DNA of 64,000 nt from Bacteroidales bacterium (GTDB lineage Bacteria > Bacteroidota > Bacteroidia > Bacteroidales > UBA932): contig JAFRZX010000004.1 of NCBI GenBank assembly GCA_017442315.1, forward strand, positions 41,276-105,275. The letters run 5' to 3'. Each line of letters begins with the position of its first letter. Within the stretch, counting starts at the first letter, position 1. Shown piece after piece: positions 52,427-63,760 of the stretch. The translations under genes were made by a program, and so were the position numbers. The notes beneath the pieces are model-generated. The model was given only the letters and a program-made list of their open reading frames with translations. It was not told the DNA's origin and ran no database searches.

Positions 52427-52460
52427 AAAAAGGACAGGCATCAAGACACCTGTCCTTTTT
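52427..52460. terminator. Terminator after rpoC (works both ways)
   Basis: AAAAAGGACAGG (52427-52438) pairs with CCTGTCCTTTTT (52449-52460), 10-base loop. A-run on one side and T-run on the other. It ends the long RNA polymerase transcript 18 bases after the rpoC stop. Confidence 0.88.
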
Positions 52461-52477
52461 ATGTATATGTATCCGGC

Positions 52478-55400
52478 TTATAGATCAGCCAGGTTCTTCT
52501 GCATGTCGGCAGCTGGTGCTACCAGAATCTCCTGGAACTGTTTCTGACCTGTACCAGCAGGTATCGAATGTCCGCAGATGACATTTTCCTTAAGACCTTC
52601 GAGAGTGTCGACACGTCCGCGGATGGCAGCTTCACTGAGAACTTTGGTTGTCTCCTGGAATGAAGCTGCAGACATGAAGCTGTTTGTCTTCAATGCAGCC
52701 CTGGTGATACCCTGGAGCACCTGACTTGCTGTCGCTGGCTTGGCTTCGCGCAGTACCATCATCTTCAGACCCTGACGCTCAAGTGACGAGTTCTCGCTTC
52801 TCATCTCACGTGCTGTGATGATGTCGCCTTCCTCGTATGTCTGGGAGTCACCTTTATCCATTACGTAGAACTTGCCGTAGATGGCATCGTTGGTGTCCAT
52901 GAACAGCCACTTGTCCACAAGTTCCTCCGGCAGGAATTCTGTATCGCCCGGATCGTTGATCTGCACCTTTCTCATCATCTGACGTACGATGATCTCGAAA
53001 TGCTTGTCATTGATCTTCACACCCTGGAGACGGTAAACTTCCTGAATCTCGTTCACGATGTATTCCTGTACCTTGATAGGACCGAGGATGTTGAGGATAT
53101 CGGTAGGAGATACTGCACCGTCCGAAAGTCTTGTACCGGCCTTGACGTAGTCGTTCTCCTGAACAAGAATCTGCTTCGTGAGAGGAACAAGGTAGTGTTT
53201 CTCGATGCCGGAGCGATGCTTGATGATGATCTCGCGGTTACCTCTCTTGATCTTACCCATGATTACCTCACCGTTGATTTCTGAAACGATGGCAGGGTTT
53301 GATGGGTTACGTGCCTCAAAGAGCTCGGTAACTCGTGGGAGACCTCCTGTGATGTCGTTTGACTTACCGATTGCACGAGGAATCTTGATGATTATGTCTC
53401 CGACCTTCACATCCTGATTGTCTTCTACCATTACGTGGGCTCCTACAGGAAGGTTGTACTGCTTCTTGCTTTCGCCGTTCTCGTCAACGATATTGATGGT
53501 AGGGTTCTTTGACTTGTCACGGGATTCTATGATTACCTTGTCTCTGTTCAGAGAGTACTCGTCTGCCATCTCCTCGCGGAATGTAACACCGTCGATCATA
53601 CTGTCGAAGCGGACCTTACCGGCAGCCTCAATGATAGTGATGGCGTTGTATGCATCCCATTCACAGATCAGGTCACCCTTCTTCACGGCAGCTCCATCCT
53701 TCTTATAGAGGATCGAACCATATGGTATGTCGTATTGAGAGTAGGTGATACCGGTATTCTCGTCTACAATACGTACTTCGGTAGTACGGCTGACTACGAC
53801 ATCCTGTACACCGTCTTCAGTGACTCTTTCGATGGTCCTGAGCTCCTCGAATTCAAGTTTACCATTGTATTTTGAGGTAATAGAGTTCTCGGATGCTGTG
53901 CTGGATGCTGTACCTCCCACGTGGAATGTACGGAGAGTAAGCTGAGTACCAGGCTCACCGATTGACTGTGCGGCAATGACACCGACCACTTCTCCTTTTT
54001 CCACCATTCGTCCTGATGCAAGGTTGCGTCCGTAGCATTTCGCGCAGACACCCTTGCGGGATTCGCAGGTGAGTACCGAACGGATTTCCACCTGTTCTAT
54101 AGGCAGTGATTCGATGAGGTTTGCGATGTCTTCTGTAATCTCTTCACCGGCAGGAATGATAAGTTCTCCGGTAAGCGGATTGAACACATCGTGTACTGAT
54201 GTACGTCCGAGTATGCGTTCGCCCAATGATTCTACAATTTCGTCCTTGCTCTTGATTGCAGTTGCAATAAGTCCGCGCAGAGTGCCGCAATCCTCCTCAT
54301 TGATGATGACATCGTGTGATACATCGACCAGACGACGGGTCAGGTAACCGGCATCGGCTGTCTTGAGGGCGGTGTCGGCAAGACCTTTACGTGCACCGTG
54401 AGTTGAAATGAAGTACTCCAGCACTGACATTCCTTCCTTGAGGTTCGATATGATCGGATTCTCGATGATCTCCGCACCCTGACCACCGGCCTTCTGAGGC
54501 TTGGCCATAAGACCACGCATACCGCAAAGCTGCTTGATCTGGGCTGTTGAACCACGGGCACCTGAGTCGAGCATCATGTATACAGGATTGAATCCCTGCT
54601 GGTCGCTTGAAATCTGCTTCTCGACGATGCCTGTGATCTGGTTGTCGATTGAAGACCAGAGGTCGATTACCTTGTTGTAACGCTCGTTGTTGGTAATGAA
54701 ACCCATCGAGAAGTTGGCCTTGATGGACTCGACTGTGTTGTAGCCGTTGTCGATGAGGGACTTCTTCTCCTCAGGAATGATGACATCTCCAAGGTTGAAT
54801 GAGAGACCTCCCTTGAACGCCATGTTGTATCCAAGATCCTTGATGTCATCCAGGAAGAGAGCAGTGCGTGCCACACCTGTGTACTTGATGACGTTTGAGA
54901 TGATTTTTCTGAGAGACTTCTTTCCAAGCACCTCGTTGATGTATGGAACTTCCTGAGGAACAAGCTGATTTACGATGATGCGGCCTGGAGTGGTCTTTAC
55001 CATTTCCGTACCGAGTTCAGGGTTCTTCTTGTCCTTAGGCAGTCTTACATTGATGCTTGCATGTATGTCGATGGCCTTTTCGTTGAGGGCTATTATCACC
55101 TCTTCCGGGCCATAGAAGTTCATTCCTTCACCCTTTACACCCGGGCGTGCTTTTGTTATGTAGTACAGACCGAGAACCATGTCCTGTGAAGGCACGGTGA
55201 TAGGTGTACCGTTTGCCGGGTTGAGGATGTTATGTGAACCGAGCATGAGCAGCTGTGCTTCCAGGATAGCTGCATTTCCGAGTGGAAGATGCACAGCCAT
55301 CTGGTCACCGTCGAAGTCAGCGTTGAAAGCCGTACATGCAAGTGGATGAAGCTGGATTGCCTTACCCTCGATCATCTTAGGCTGGAATGCCTGGATACCG

Positions 55401-56722
55401 AGACGGTGAAGGGTAGGTGCACGGTTGAGAAGCACAGGGTGTCCCTTCATCACGTTTTCAAGGATATCCCATATCACTGCATCCTTTCTGTCGACGATCT
55501 TCTTTGCAGACTTCACTGTCTTTACAATGCCGCGCTCAATGAGCTTCCTGATGATGAACGGCTTGTACAGCTCTGCTGCCATGAATTTAGGAAGACCGCA
55601 TTCATGCATCTTGAGTTCAGGACCTACAACGATAACCGAACGTGCCGAATAGTCTACACGCTTACCGAGGAGGTTCTGACGGAAACGTCCCTGTTTACCC
55701 TTGAGTGAGTCTGAAAGTGACTTGAGTGTGCGGTTTGCTTCGCTCTTGACAGCATTTGACTTCTTTGAGTTGTCAAAAAGTGAGTCAACAGCTTCCTGAA
55801 GCATACGCTTCTCGTTTCTGAGGATGACCTCAGGAGCCTTGATCTCTATCAGTCTCTTGAGACGGTTGTTACGGATGATGACCCTTCTGTAGAGGTCATT
55901 CAGATCCGATGTCGCAAAGCGGCCTCCATCAAGTGGAACGAGTGGACGCAGATCAGGCGGAATCACAGGGATGACCTTGAGGATCATCCACTCAGGACGG
56001 TTGATTCCCTTTGATTCGTGGAACCACTTTACGATGCTGAGTCTCTTAAGTGCCTCTGCCTTTCTCTGCTGCGAGGTCTCTTTTACCATCTTCTGACGGA
56101 GTTCCTTGGCAAGGGCATCGATGTCGATTTCCTTAAGGAGCTCATAGATAGCTTCTGCTCCCATTCCGGCAACGAACTTGTCCGGATCGTCAGCAGGCAT
56201 GTTATACTGCTCCGGCATCTGGGCATAAAGGTCGAGATACTCGTCTTCAGAAAGGAGATCGAGTTTCTGATATCCTGAAGCACCAGGTCTGATTACGATA
56301 TATTTTTCATAGTAGATCACTGATTCAAGTTTCTTGGCTGCGATACCAAGAAGTGCAGCAATCTTGTTTGGAGCAGACTTGAAGTACCAGATATGGGCAA
56401 CGGGTACTGTGAGTTCGATGTGACCCATCCTTTCCCTGCGTACCTTCTTTTCTGTTACTTCAACACCGCATCGGTCACATACGATACCACGATAGCGGAT
56501 CCTCTTGTATTTACCGCAGTGGCATTCATAATCCTTTGTAGGACCGAATATCTTTTCGCAGAAAAGTCCGTCTCTTTCAGGCTTGTATGTCCTGTAATTG
56601 ACGGTTTCCGGCTTCAGTACCTCTCCGGAAGACCTTTCCTTGATGTCCTCCGGAGAAGCAAGAGCGATGCTGATTCTCTCGAAATTGCTTTTAACCTTGT
56701 TTTCTTTATTAAAAGTCGGCAT
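52478..56722 (-). CDS. rpoC: RNA polymerase subunit beta-prime
   Basis: The largest polymerase subunit, 1414 residues. N-terminal zinc site [20 protein letters not shown] (about 69-88), catalytic magnesium site NADFDGDQM (about 468-476), bridge-helix and trigger-loop region with [16 protein letters not shown], and a second zinc site ([15 protein letters not shown]). The length is close to other Bacteroidales. It begins 26 bp after rpoB and ends at the terminator. Nothing unusual was seen. Confidence 0.98.
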   Translation of the reverse strand: MPTFNKENKVKSNFERISIALASPEDIKERSSGEVLKPETVNYRTYKPERDGLFCEKIFGPTKDYECHCGKYKRIRYRGIVCDRCGVEVTEKKVRRERMGHIELTVPVAHIWYFKSAPNKIAALLGIAAKKLESVIYYEKYIVIRPGASGYQKLDLLSEDEYLDLYAQMPEQYNMPADDPDKFVAGMGAEAIYELLKEIDIDALAKELRQKMVKETSQQRKAEALKRLSIVKWFHESKGINRPEWMILKVIPVIPPDLRPLVPLDGGRFATSDLNDLYRRVIIRNNRLKRLIEIKAPEVILRNEKRMLQEAVDSLFDNSKKSNAVKSEANRTLKSLSDSLKGKQGRFRQNLLGKRVDYSARSVIVVGPELKMHECGLPKFMAAELYKPFIIRKLIERGIVKTVKSAKKIVDRKDAVIWDILENVMKGHPVLLNRAPTLHRLGIQAFQPKMIEGKAIQLHPLACTAFNADFDGDQMAVHLPLGNAAILEAQLLMLGSHNILNPANGTPITVPSQDMVLGLYYITKARPGVKGEGMNFYGPEEVIIALNEKAIDIHASINVRLPKDKKNPELGTEMVKTTPGRIIVNQLVPQEVPYINEVLGKKSLRKIISNVIKYTGVARTALFLDDIKDLGYNMAFKGGLSFNLGDVIIPEEKKSLIDNGYNTVESIKANFSMGFITNNERYNKVIDLWSSIDNQITGIVEKQISSDQQGFNPVYMMLDSGARGSTAQIKQLCGMRGLMAKPQKAGGQGAEIIENPIISNLKEGMSVLEYFISTHGARKGLADTALKTADAGYLTRRLVDVSHDVIINEEDCGTLRGLIATAIKSKDEIVESLGERILGRTSVHDVFNPLTGELIIPAGEEITEDIANLIESLPIEQVEIRSVLTCESRKGVCAKCYGRNLASGRMVEKGEVVGVIAAQSIGEPGTQLTLRTFHVGGTASSTASENSITSKYNGKLEFEELRTIERVTEDGVQDVVVSRTTEVRIVDENTGITYSQYDIPYGSILYKKDGAAVKKGDLICEWDAYNAITIIEAAGKVRFDSMIDGVTFREEMADEYSLNRDKVIIESRDKSKNPTINIVDENGESKKQYNLPVGAHVMVEDNQDVKVGDIIIKIPRAIGKSNDITGGLPRVTELFEARNPSNPAIVSEINGEVIMGKIKRGNREIIIKHRSGIEKHYLVPLTKQILVQENDYVKAGTRLSDGAVSPTDILNILGPIKVQEYIVNEIQEVYRLQGVKINDKHFEIIVRQMMRKVQINDPGDTEFLPEELVDKWLFMDTNDAIYGKFYVMDKGDSQTYEEGDIITAREMRSENSSLERQGLKMMVLREAKPATASQVLQGITRAALKTNSFMSAASFQETTKVLSEAAIRGRVDTLEGLKENVICGHSIPAGTGQKQFQEILVAPAADMQKNLADL

Positions 56723-56748
56723 ATTTCTAAAATTTCAATTGTCAGTAA

Positions 56749-59700
56749 TTAGTCCAAAGTCACCTTGAGTCCGAGACCTCTGAGCTCATGGAGCAATACG
56801 TTGAGAGACTCCGGTATACCGGCCTGCGGCATAAGGTCTCCCTTGACTATCGCTTCGTATGCCTTTGATCTTCCAGTCACATCGTCAGACTTCACAGTCA
56901 GGATTTCCTGAAGGATGTTGGCTGCTCCGAATGCCTCAAGTGCCCAAACCTCCATTTCTCCGAAGCGCTGTCCTCCGAACTGCGCCTTACCTCCGAGAGG
57001 CTGCTGGGTTATGAGTGAATAAGGTCCTATTGAACGAGCATGCATCTTGTCATCAACCATATGGCCGAGCTTGATCATGTAGATGACTCCGACTGTTGCA
57101 GGCTGGTCGAACCAGTCTCCTGTACCTCCGTCACGAAGATATGTCTTTCCATATCTTGGGAGACCGGCCTTATCTGTGTACTTGCAAATGTCATCAAGAC
57201 TGGCACCGTCAAATATAGGTGTGCTGAACTTGACGCCAAGCTCTTCACCTGCCCATCCAAGTACTGTCTCATAGATCTGGCCGAGGTTCATACGTGAAGG
57301 CACACCAAGAGGGTTCAGCACGATATCCACTGGAGTACCGTCTGCAAGGAATGGCATGTCCTCGTCCCTTACAACCTTTGCAACGATACCTTTGTTACCG
57401 TGGCGTCCTGCCATCTTGTCACCGACTCTGATCTTTCTCTTCTTTGCTACATACACTTTGGCAAGCTGCATCACTCCGTTAGGCAGTTCATCGCCGACCT
57501 TTATCTTGTCGAGGATTCTCTTGTTGCGTGCAGCTTCCTCTTTGTGAGCTATGCAGTAGTTGTTGATAAGCTCTCGGATGAGGATGTTTGCATTCTTGTC
57601 TGAAGTCCACTTGCTTGAGTTGATGTTCTCATAGTCGATGGCCTTGAGATCCGCAACTGTTATGTCCTTGCCTTTGGCTATGATTTCCACGCCATAGAGG
57701 TCGCTGATACCTGCGCTCTTCTTTCCCTGAACCAGAACAGCAAGCTTCTCGATGAATCTTGCACGAAGCGTCTCTGATTTTGCTGCGAACTCTTCCTCAG
57801 CCTTCTCTATCTTGGCCTTCTGGTCGCTCTTGGCATTCTTGCGTCCGCTTTCTTTCGCTACCTTTGAGTAGAGTGCAGTGTTGATTACAGTACCGCTGAG
57901 TGAAGGAGTTGCCTTGAGAGACGCATCCTTGACGTCGCCGGCCTTGTCACCGAAGATGGCCCTTAGGAGTTTTTCTTCCGGAGACGGATCGCTTTCTCCC
58001 TTAGGGGTGATCTTACCGATCATTATATCGCCTGGTTCGATGTGTGCACCGATGCGGATGATACCGTTTTCATCGAGGTCTTTTGTTGCCTCTTCGCTGA
58101 CGTTTGGAATGTCGGATGTAAGTTCTTCCATACCACGTTTGGTATCACGCACTTCTGTGATGTATTCATCAACATGGATCGATGTGAGGATGTCCCAGCG
58201 GATCATACGCTCAGATATCACGATAGCATCCTCGTAGTTGTAACCCTTCCAAGGCATGAATGCAACCTTCAGGTTTCTACCCAGAGCAAGTTCTCCGTTC
58301 TGTGTAGCATAACCTTCTGTCATTATCTGACCTGCTTCAACCACGTCACCCTTTCTTACGATTGGCTTGAGGAGGATGGTCGTGCTCTGGTTGGTCCTTC
58401 TATATATAGGAAGCTGATATACTGTGATTTCAGGATCGAAGCTTACGAACTTCTCATCCTCGGTACGTTCATACTTCACGTGAATCTCTTTTGCATCAAC
58501 GTACACTACCTCACCCTTTCTGCTTGCCTTAATCTGAGTTCTTGAGTCAAGGCAGACTCTTTCTTCCAGACCTGTTCCGACAATAGGAGATTCCGGATTG
58601 AGGAGTGGAACCGCCTGACGCATCATGTTCGCACCCATGAGAGCACGGTGGGCATCGTCGTGTTCAAGGAACGGAATGAGCGATGCTGCTACTGATGCGA
58701 TCTGGTTAGGTGCCACGTCCATGAAGTTCACCTCCTCCTTGGTCACTACAGGGAAGTCTGCTCCATAGCGGCACTGGATTCTGTCTTCAAGGATGTTGCC
58801 GTCCTTGTCCATCTTAACTTTTGCAAGCGATACCATCTGGTTCTCCTCTTCCTCTGCACTCATGTATATCCAGCCATCGGAGTTGAGGTTTACCTTACCG
58901 CCTTCAACCTTGCGATAAGGTGTCTCAATGAATCCTAGGTCATTGATCCTTGCATAAACGCAGAGAGATGAGATAAGACCGATGTTCGGTCCTTCCGGAG
59001 TCTCGATAGGACAGAGACGTCCGTAGTGTGTATAGTGTACGTCTCGGACTTCGAAGCCGGCGCGGTCTCTGGAGAGACCTCCCGGACCGAGAGCAGAGAG
59101 ACGACGTTTGTGTGTCATTTCTGACAACGGATTTGTCTGGTCCATGAACTGTGATAGCTGACTCGTTCCGAAGAATGAGTTTATCACAGATGACAATGTC
59201 TTTGCATTGATCAGGTCAGTAGGAGCGAACTGCTCGCTGTCGCGGACGTTCATTCTTTCGCGGATGGTACGTGCCATACGTGAAAGGCCTACACTGAACT
59301 GGTTTGCAAGCTGTTCACCAACGGTCCTGATGCGTCTGTTGCTCAAGTGGTCGATATCATCTACGACAGCCTTGGAGTTTATAAGCTGGATGAGATACTT
59401 GATGATCTCAATCATATCAGTGTTGGTGAGTACTCTTGTGCTCTCGTCAATTGTGAGGCTCAGTTTCTTGTTGAGTCTGTAGCGTCCCACATCTCCGAGG
59501 TCATATCTCTTTTCAGAGAAGAAGAGCTTGTCTATGACATCCCTTGCAGTCGCTTCATCAGGTGGTTCTGAGTTACGAAGCTGCTTGTAGATGTAGTTGA
59601 CTGCCTCCATCTCTGTATTTGTAGGGTCCTTCTGCAGAGTATTGTAGATGATGGCATACTCGTTGACGTTAGCCTCGTCCTTCTGGAGAAGGATAGTCTT

Positions 59701-60570
59701 CACATCAGTCTCTGAGAGTTTTTCGATTGTCTCATCGTTCAGGATTTCGCCACGCTCTACGATAGGCATTGTCCTTTCGACAGGAATGACCTCTCCGGTA
59801 TCTTCATCAACGAAGTCTTCAATCCATGTCTTGAGAACCTTTGCTGCGAGTTTCCTGCCCTCGTTTGCCTTCAGGTTCTCTTCGGTAGCTTCAATCTCAT
59901 CTGCAAGACCGAATATATCGATTATGTCCTTGTCGCCGTTGAATCCAATGGCTCTTAGAAGGGTTGTAACAGGAAGCTTCTTCTTACGGTCTATGTATGC
60001 ATACATGACATTGTTGATGTCTGTTGCAAACTCGATCCATGATCCCTTGAACGGAATGATTCTGGCGGAATAGAGCTTTGTTCCGTTTGCATGGAGACTC
60101 TGTCCGAAGAATACGCCAGGTGATCTGTGAAGCTGTGATACGATGATTCTTTCTGATCCGTTAATTATGAATGTACCTCCTGGGGTCATGTATGGAATGT
60201 TGCCCAAGTATACATCCTGGACTTTCGTGTCGAAGTCCTCATGCTCTGGATCGCTGCATGAAAGGCGGAGTTTTGCCTTCAGAGGAACGTTGTATGTCAG
60301 TCCTCTCTCAAGACACTCATCAATCGAATACTGCGGAGGATCGATGAAGTAGTCGACGAACTCCAGCTTGTAATTGTTTCTTGTATCTTCGATTGGGAAT
60401 ATCTCCTGAAAAACCTGATAAAGGCCTTCGTTTCTCCTGTTCTCAGGAGTTGTGTCGAGCTGGAAAAAGTCCTGGAATGACTTCAGCTGCACCTCAAGAA
60501 GGTCAGGGTACTCTAGGAGAATTTTTGATGATGCGAATGAAATTCGCTGATTGTTAGTCTTTTTTGACAT
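56749..60570 (-). CDS. rpoB: RNA polymerase subunit beta
   Basis: The second large polymerase subunit, 1273 residues. The rifampicin region is intact and of sensitive type ([20 protein letters not shown] then [18 protein letters not shown]), followed by [18 protein letters not shown]. Also seen are [28 protein letters not shown] and [24 protein letters not shown], all standard. It is preceded by a hairpin between rplL and rpoB that can lower read-through. Confidence 0.98.
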   Translation of the reverse strand: MSKKTNNQRISFASSKILLEYPDLLEVQLKSFQDFFQLDTTPENRRNEGLYQVFQEIFPIEDTRNNYKLEFVDYFIDPPQYSIDECLERGLTYNVPLKAKLRLSCSDPEHEDFDTKVQDVYLGNIPYMTPGGTFIINGSERIIVSQLHRSPGVFFGQSLHANGTKLYSARIIPFKGSWIEFATDINNVMYAYIDRKKKLPVTTLLRAIGFNGDKDIIDIFGLADEIEATEENLKANEGRKLAAKVLKTWIEDFVDEDTGEVIPVERTMPIVERGEILNDETIEKLSETDVKTILLQKDEANVNEYAIIYNTLQKDPTNTEMEAVNYIYKQLRNSEPPDEATARDVIDKLFFSEKRYDLGDVGRYRLNKKLSLTIDESTRVLTNTDMIEIIKYLIQLINSKAVVDDIDHLSNRRIRTVGEQLANQFSVGLSRMARTIRERMNVRDSEQFAPTDLINAKTLSSVINSFFGTSQLSQFMDQTNPLSEMTHKRRLSALGPGGLSRDRAGFEVRDVHYTHYGRLCPIETPEGPNIGLISSLCVYARINDLGFIETPYRKVEGGKVNLNSDGWIYMSAEEEENQMVSLAKVKMDKDGNILEDRIQCRYGADFPVVTKEEVNFMDVAPNQIASVAASLIPFLEHDDAHRALMGANMMRQAVPLLNPESPIVGTGLEERVCLDSRTQIKASRKGEVVYVDAKEIHVKYERTEDEKFVSFDPEITVYQLPIYRRTNQSTTILLKPIVRKGDVVEAGQIMTEGYATQNGELALGRNLKVAFMPWKGYNYEDAIVISERMIRWDILTSIHVDEYITEVRDTKRGMEELTSDIPNVSEEATKDLDENGIIRIGAHIEPGDIMIGKITPKGESDPSPEEKLLRAIFGDKAGDVKDASLKATPSLSGTVINTALYSKVAKESGRKNAKSDQKAKIEKAEEEFAAKSETLRARFIEKLAVLVQGKKSAGISDLYGVEIIAKGKDITVADLKAIDYENINSSKWTSDKNANILIRELINNYCIAHKEEAARNKRILDKIKVGDELPNGVMQLAKVYVAKKRKIRVGDKMAGRHGNKGIVAKVVRDEDMPFLADGTPVDIVLNPLGVPSRMNLGQIYETVLGWAGEELGVKFSTPIFDGASLDDICKYTDKAGLPRYGKTYLRDGGTGDWFDQPATVGVIYMIKLGHMVDDKMHARSIGPYSLITQQPLGGKAQFGGQRFGEMEVWALEAFGAANILQEILTVKSDDVTGRSKAYEAIVKGDLMPQAGIPESLNVLLHELRGLGLKVTLD

Positions 60571-60607
60571 CTTTCTGCCTTAGATATAGAGAAAAACTTT
60601 ATTACGA

Positions 60608-60640
60608 CAAAAAGGTTTAGAGCCAAGTGGCCCTAAACCT
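60608..60640 (-). terminator. Terminator-like attenuator between rplL and rpoB
   Basis: AGGTTTAG...GCC (60613-60624) pairs with GGC...CTAAACCT (60629-60640) with one mismatch, and on the minus strand is followed by five T (60612-60608). Since rpoB has no other promoter visible here, it probably works as a partial terminator setting ribosomal protein to polymerase ratio. Confidence 0.7.
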
Positions 60641-60673
60641 GAGTTTTTTTCCCTTTAGGGGAAGGGGATGAAG

Positions 60674-61042
60674 TTATTTAATTTCAACTTCAGCACCTGC
60701 CTCCTCAAGGGCAGCCTTAAGAGCTTCAGCCTCTGCCTTAGAAACTTTCTCCTTAACAGCTACCGGAGCCTTGTCAACGATTTCCTTAGACTCTTTAAGT
60801 CCAAGTCCTGTAGCCTCCTTAACAGCCTTTACAACGCCGAGCTTAGCTGCTCCAGCTGACTTGAGGATAACGTCGAACTCAGTCTGCTCAGCTTCAGCTG
60901 CTGCTGCTGGTCCAGCTACTGCAACTACTGCTGCAGCTGCAGGCTCAATTCCGTACTCCTCCTTGAGGATAGTTGCGAGCTCCTGTACATCTTTCACAGT
61001 AAGGTTTACCAACTCTTCTGCGAGTGCTTTAATGTCTGCCAT
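60674..61042 (-). CDS. rplL: Ribosomal protein bL12 (L7/L12)
   Basis: Stalk protein of the 50S subunit that recruits GTPase factors. The 122 residues have the N-terminal dimerisation part ([20 protein letters not shown]), an Ala-rich hinge, and the C-terminal domain [32 protein letters not shown]-like, ending VEIK. It follows rplJ by 39 bp. Confidence 0.97.
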   Translation of the reverse strand: MADIKALAEELVNLTVKDVQELATILKEEYGIEPAAAAVVAVAGPAAAAEAEQTEFDVILKSAGAAKLGVVKAVKEATGLGLKESKEIVDKAPVAVKEKVSKAEAEALKAALEEAGAEVEIK

Positions 61043-61081
61043 AATTGTATTTATTTAAATATTGTTTGTTACTTCTTTTAA

Positions 61082-61594
61082 TTATTCTGCTGAAGCCTCA
61101 GCCTTGTCATCATCCTTGTGCTCAAGAGCTGACATGACGTTGCGGATAGGTGACTGGAGGAGTGATACGATGTCAGCGATCATTTCCTCACGAGACTTGA
61201 TTGCGAAGAGGTTGTTGAGCTGGTCTGCACCGATGAATGCCGGCCAGTCCTGAACGAATGCACCCTTAAGTACAGGCTTTTCGTTACCGCCTTCATTGAA
61301 CTTCTTGATTACCTTTGCCGGAGCATTAGGAGCTACAGTGAACATGATGGCAGTTGGACCTGCAAGCACTTCTGTAAGCTTTTTCATCTCCTCGTTATCT
61401 GAAGCTTCAAGAACCTTTGTGATGAGTGTGTTCTTTGCTACAACGAGCTTTACACCTGCCTCAAAGCAAGCCTTGCGGAGCGCATGTGTCTTGCCTGCAT
61501 TGAGTCCTGCGATGTCAGTGATGTAGAAGTTTGGAGTCTCCTCCAACTGTGCTGAAATCGCGTTGATAATTTCGAGTTTTTCTTCTTTTCTCAT
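61082..61594 (-). CDS. rplJ: Ribosomal protein uL10
   Basis: Base of the ribosomal stalk, binding bL12 dimers at its C-terminus. The 170 residues include NFYITDIAGLNAGKTHALRKA and VKLVVAKNTLITKVL near the N-terminus and LKGAFVQD in the middle. The C-terminus (ALEHKDDDKAEASAE) is the variable tail. In many bacteria uL10 represses its own operon; no leader structure to support this was identified here. Confidence 0.97.
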   Translation of the reverse strand: MRKEEKLEIINAISAQLEETPNFYITDIAGLNAGKTHALRKACFEAGVKLVVAKNTLITKVLEASDNEEMKKLTEVLAGPTAIMFTVAPNAPAKVIKKFNEGGNEKPVLKGAFVQDWPAFIGADQLNNLFAIKSREEMIADIVSLLQSPIRNVMSALEHKDDDKAEASAE

Positions 61595-61609
61595 AACGTT
61601 TTAGCACTT

Positions 61610-62302
61610 TTAGTCTACTGATTTAACATCTACGCTGATACCTGGACTCATAGTCGAGCATACGGATACAGCCTTCATATAGGTTCCCTTGAGGGTCTGT
61701 GGCTTAAGCTTGATGATGGCAGAAAGGAGTTCCTTTGCATTCTCATAGATCTGAGTACCGGTGAAAGATACCTTTCCTACAGCTGCGTGAACGATACCTG
61801 TCTTGTCAACCTTGAAGTCGATCTTACCAGCCTTAACTTCCTTTACAGCCTTTCCTACTTCCATAGTCACTGTACCGGTCTTAGGGTTTGGCATGAGACC
61901 TCTTGGTCCGAGGATACGTCCGATTACACCAACCTTTGCCATTACTGACGGTGTACAGATGATGACGTCTACGTCAGTCCATCCACCCTTGATCTTATCG
62001 ATATATTCGTCGAGACCTACATAGTCAGCACCAGCCTCTTTAGCTTCATTCTCCTTGTCTGGAGTACAAAGTACGAGTACACGTGTCACTTTACCAGTTC
62101 CGTGAGGAAGTGTTACGACACCACGTACCATCTGGTTTGCCTTACGAGGGTCAACGCCGAGGTTTACGTGAAGCTCTACTGAAGCATCAAATTTTGTATA
62201 GGTGATCTCCTTGACGAGTTCACAAGCCTCAGCAAGCTTATATTCCTTAGCTGCATCATACTTGGCGAGTACAGCTTTCTGATTCTTTGTAAGTTTACCC
62301 AT
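61610..62302 (-). CDS. rplA: Ribosomal protein uL1
   Basis: Forms the L1 stalk and affects E-site tRNA release. The 230 residues have the family pieces [47 protein letters not shown] and [18 protein letters not shown]. It lies 15 bp after rplK (start to end), the standard neighbour. Confidence 0.97.
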   Translation of the reverse strand: MGKLTKNQKAVLAKYDAAKEYKLAEACELVKEITYTKFDASVELHVNLGVDPRKANQMVRGVVTLPHGTGKVTRVLVLCTPDKENEAKEAGADYVGLDEYIDKIKGGWTDVDVIICTPSVMAKVGVIGRILGPRGLMPNPKTGTVTMEVGKAVKEVKAGKIDFKVDKTGIVHAAVGKVSFTGTQIYENAKELLSAIIKLKPQTLKGTYMKAVSVCSTMSPGISVDVKSVD

Positions 62303-62316
62303 TTTACTTGTGAATT

Positions 62317-62757
62317 TTAGAGTTCAGGAAATTCTCCTTCTACTTTGATACCCATGCTTCTTGCGGTACCTGCTACCATTGTCATTGCTGATTTGAGAGT
62401 GAAGCAGTTCATATCCGGCATCTTGCTCTCTGCAATAGCTTTCACCTGATCCCAAGTGATTGTACCAACCTTCTTTCTGTTCGGCTCAGCAGAACCTGAG
62501 GAAATCTTTGCAGCTTCCTTGAGCTGTACTGCTACAGGCGGCTGCTTAACCTCGAATGAGAATGACTTGTCGCTGTAGACAGTGATTACCACTGGCAATA
62601 CCTTTCCTGCGCTTTCCTGCGTACGGGCATTGAACTGCTTGCAGAAATCCATGATGTTCAGACCCTTTGAACCGAGGGCCGGACCTACTGGAGGTGATGG
62701 ATTTGCTGCGCCACCTTTAATCTGGAGTTTAATGAATCCAGTTACTTCTTTTGCCAT
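62317..62757 (-). CDS. rplK: Ribosomal protein uL11
   Basis: Part of the GTPase-associated centre. The 146 residues include [36 protein letters not shown], and the C-terminal SMGIKVEG. It starts 10 bp after nusG. Confidence 0.97.
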   Translation of the reverse strand: MAKEVTGFIKLQIKGGAANPSPPVGPALGSKGLNIMDFCKQFNARTQESAGKVLPVVITVYSDKSFSFEVKQPPVAVQLKEAAKISSGSAEPNRKKVGTITWDQVKAIAESKMPDMNCFTLKSAMTMVAGTARSMGIKVEGEFPEL

Positions 62758-62766
62758 AATTGAATG

Positions 62767-63351
62767 TTATTCTTTAGTTACTTGTGTAAAGTTGAGTTCC
62801 AAAAGTGTCTTTCTTCCGAAGATCATTACCATGACCTTGAGTTTGCTGCGGTCTTCTACAATTCCTTCAACAGTACCGTCGAAACCATTGAATGGACCGT
62901 CTGTAATCTTAACGGCATCTCCAATGTGATAGTCTACGACTGTCTCAGCCTCTGTGCCAGCCATCTCATCCTGTTCACCGAGAATTCTTTTCACCTCGTC
63001 ATCTCTGAGAGGTATCGGTAGCTTCTCTTCCTGTGATTTGCCGTCTCCTCTTTTAACATCTCTCTTTTCCGTAAGGAATCCTGACATGTGAGGGACTTCG
63101 TTGCGGATGATATGCTGCAGTTCGCCAGTAAGTTCCGCCTCTATAAGCACATAACCGGGATAGAAAAGCCTTTCTGTACAGATACGCTTTCCATCGCGGA
63201 TTCTATAAACTTTTTCTGTCGGAACAAGAACCTGAGAAACCAGATCCTGAAGACCACGTCTTTCAATCTCCTTTTCGAGATACTCTTTGGCTTTCTTTTC
63301 TTTTCCGCCTGCTGCCCTTAATACATACCATTTTTTATTGCTCTCGCTCAT
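62767..63351 (-). CDS. nusG: Transcription factor NusG
   Basis: Binds RNA polymerase clamp and links it to Rho or the ribosome. The 194 residues have the NGN domain (KWYVLRAAGGKEKKAKEYLEK, RLFYPGYVLIEAEL) and the C-terminal KOW domain (GDAVKITDGPFNGFDGTVEGI). Usual order secE-nusG-rplK. Confidence 0.97.
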   Translation of the reverse strand: MSESNKKWYVLRAAGGKEKKAKEYLEKEIERRGLQDLVSQVLVPTEKVYRIRDGKRICTERLFYPGYVLIEAELTGELQHIIRNEVPHMSGFLTEKRDVKRGDGKSQEEKLPIPLRDDEVKRILGEQDEMAGTEAETVVDYHIGDAVKITDGPFNGFDGTVEGIVEDRSKLKVMVMIFGRKTLLELNFTQVTKE

Positions 63352-63364
63352 AAATCAAGGTATT

Positions 63365-63553
63365 TTAAAGTGTATATATAAATGACATCAGGTGCTGGAA
63401 GCAGAAGTCTATAGCGAAGATCAGTACAGCGAAAATTACAGAAGCCACCATCACAACGATAGCAGAGTTCTGCAATTTATCCCACGAAGGCCAAGATACT
63501 TTCTTGGTCATCTCAGCATAAGACTCTTTCAGATAGTTGATAAACTTTCTCAT
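63365..63553 (-). CDS. secE: Preprotein translocase subunit SecE
   Basis: A 62-residue small subunit of the SecYEG channel, with the conserved amphipathic part YLKESYAEMTKKVSWPSW and one membrane helix (about 33-55). Bacteroidota SecE has a single helix, unlike E. coli. It sits 13 bp before nusG. Confidence 0.95.
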   Translation of the reverse strand: MRKFINYLKESYAEMTKKVSWPSWDKLQNSAIVVMVASVIFAVLIFAIDFCFQHLMSFIYTL

Positions 63554-63639
63554 CTTTACATTTAATGGACATTGCAGATTGGAAGCGGTTGCAATGTCTG
63601 TTAAACATTACCAAATCGTAACCTTTGATATTTTATTAG

Positions 63640-63710
63640 CAGGGGAACCAGGATTCGAACCCAGACTAAAGGTTTTGGAGACCTCTGTACTACCCTTATA
63701 CTATTCCCCT
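63640..63710 (-). tRNA. trnW: tRNA-Trp (anticodon CCA)
   Basis: Read on the minus strand, AGGGGAA pairs with TTCCCCT as acceptor stem; the anticodon stem-loop is GAGGT-CTCCAAA-ACCTT with CCA in the loop, and GTTCGAAT lies in the T loop. The discriminator is G and no CCA tail is encoded. It lies between tuf and secE, a placement common in bacteria. Confidence 0.95.
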
Positions 63711-63715
63711 GTAAT

Positions 63716-63743
63716 GGTGGGTGAACTTTTCAGGACACCCACC
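63716..63743 (-). promoter_or_regulatory. Hairpin between tuf and tRNA-Trp
   Basis: GGTGGGTG (63716-63723) pairs with CACCCACC (63736-63743), 12-base loop. Without a following T-run, so more likely a processing or pausing stem than a terminator. Confidence 0.55.
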
Positions 63744-63760
63744 TGATATTGTGACTTTGA

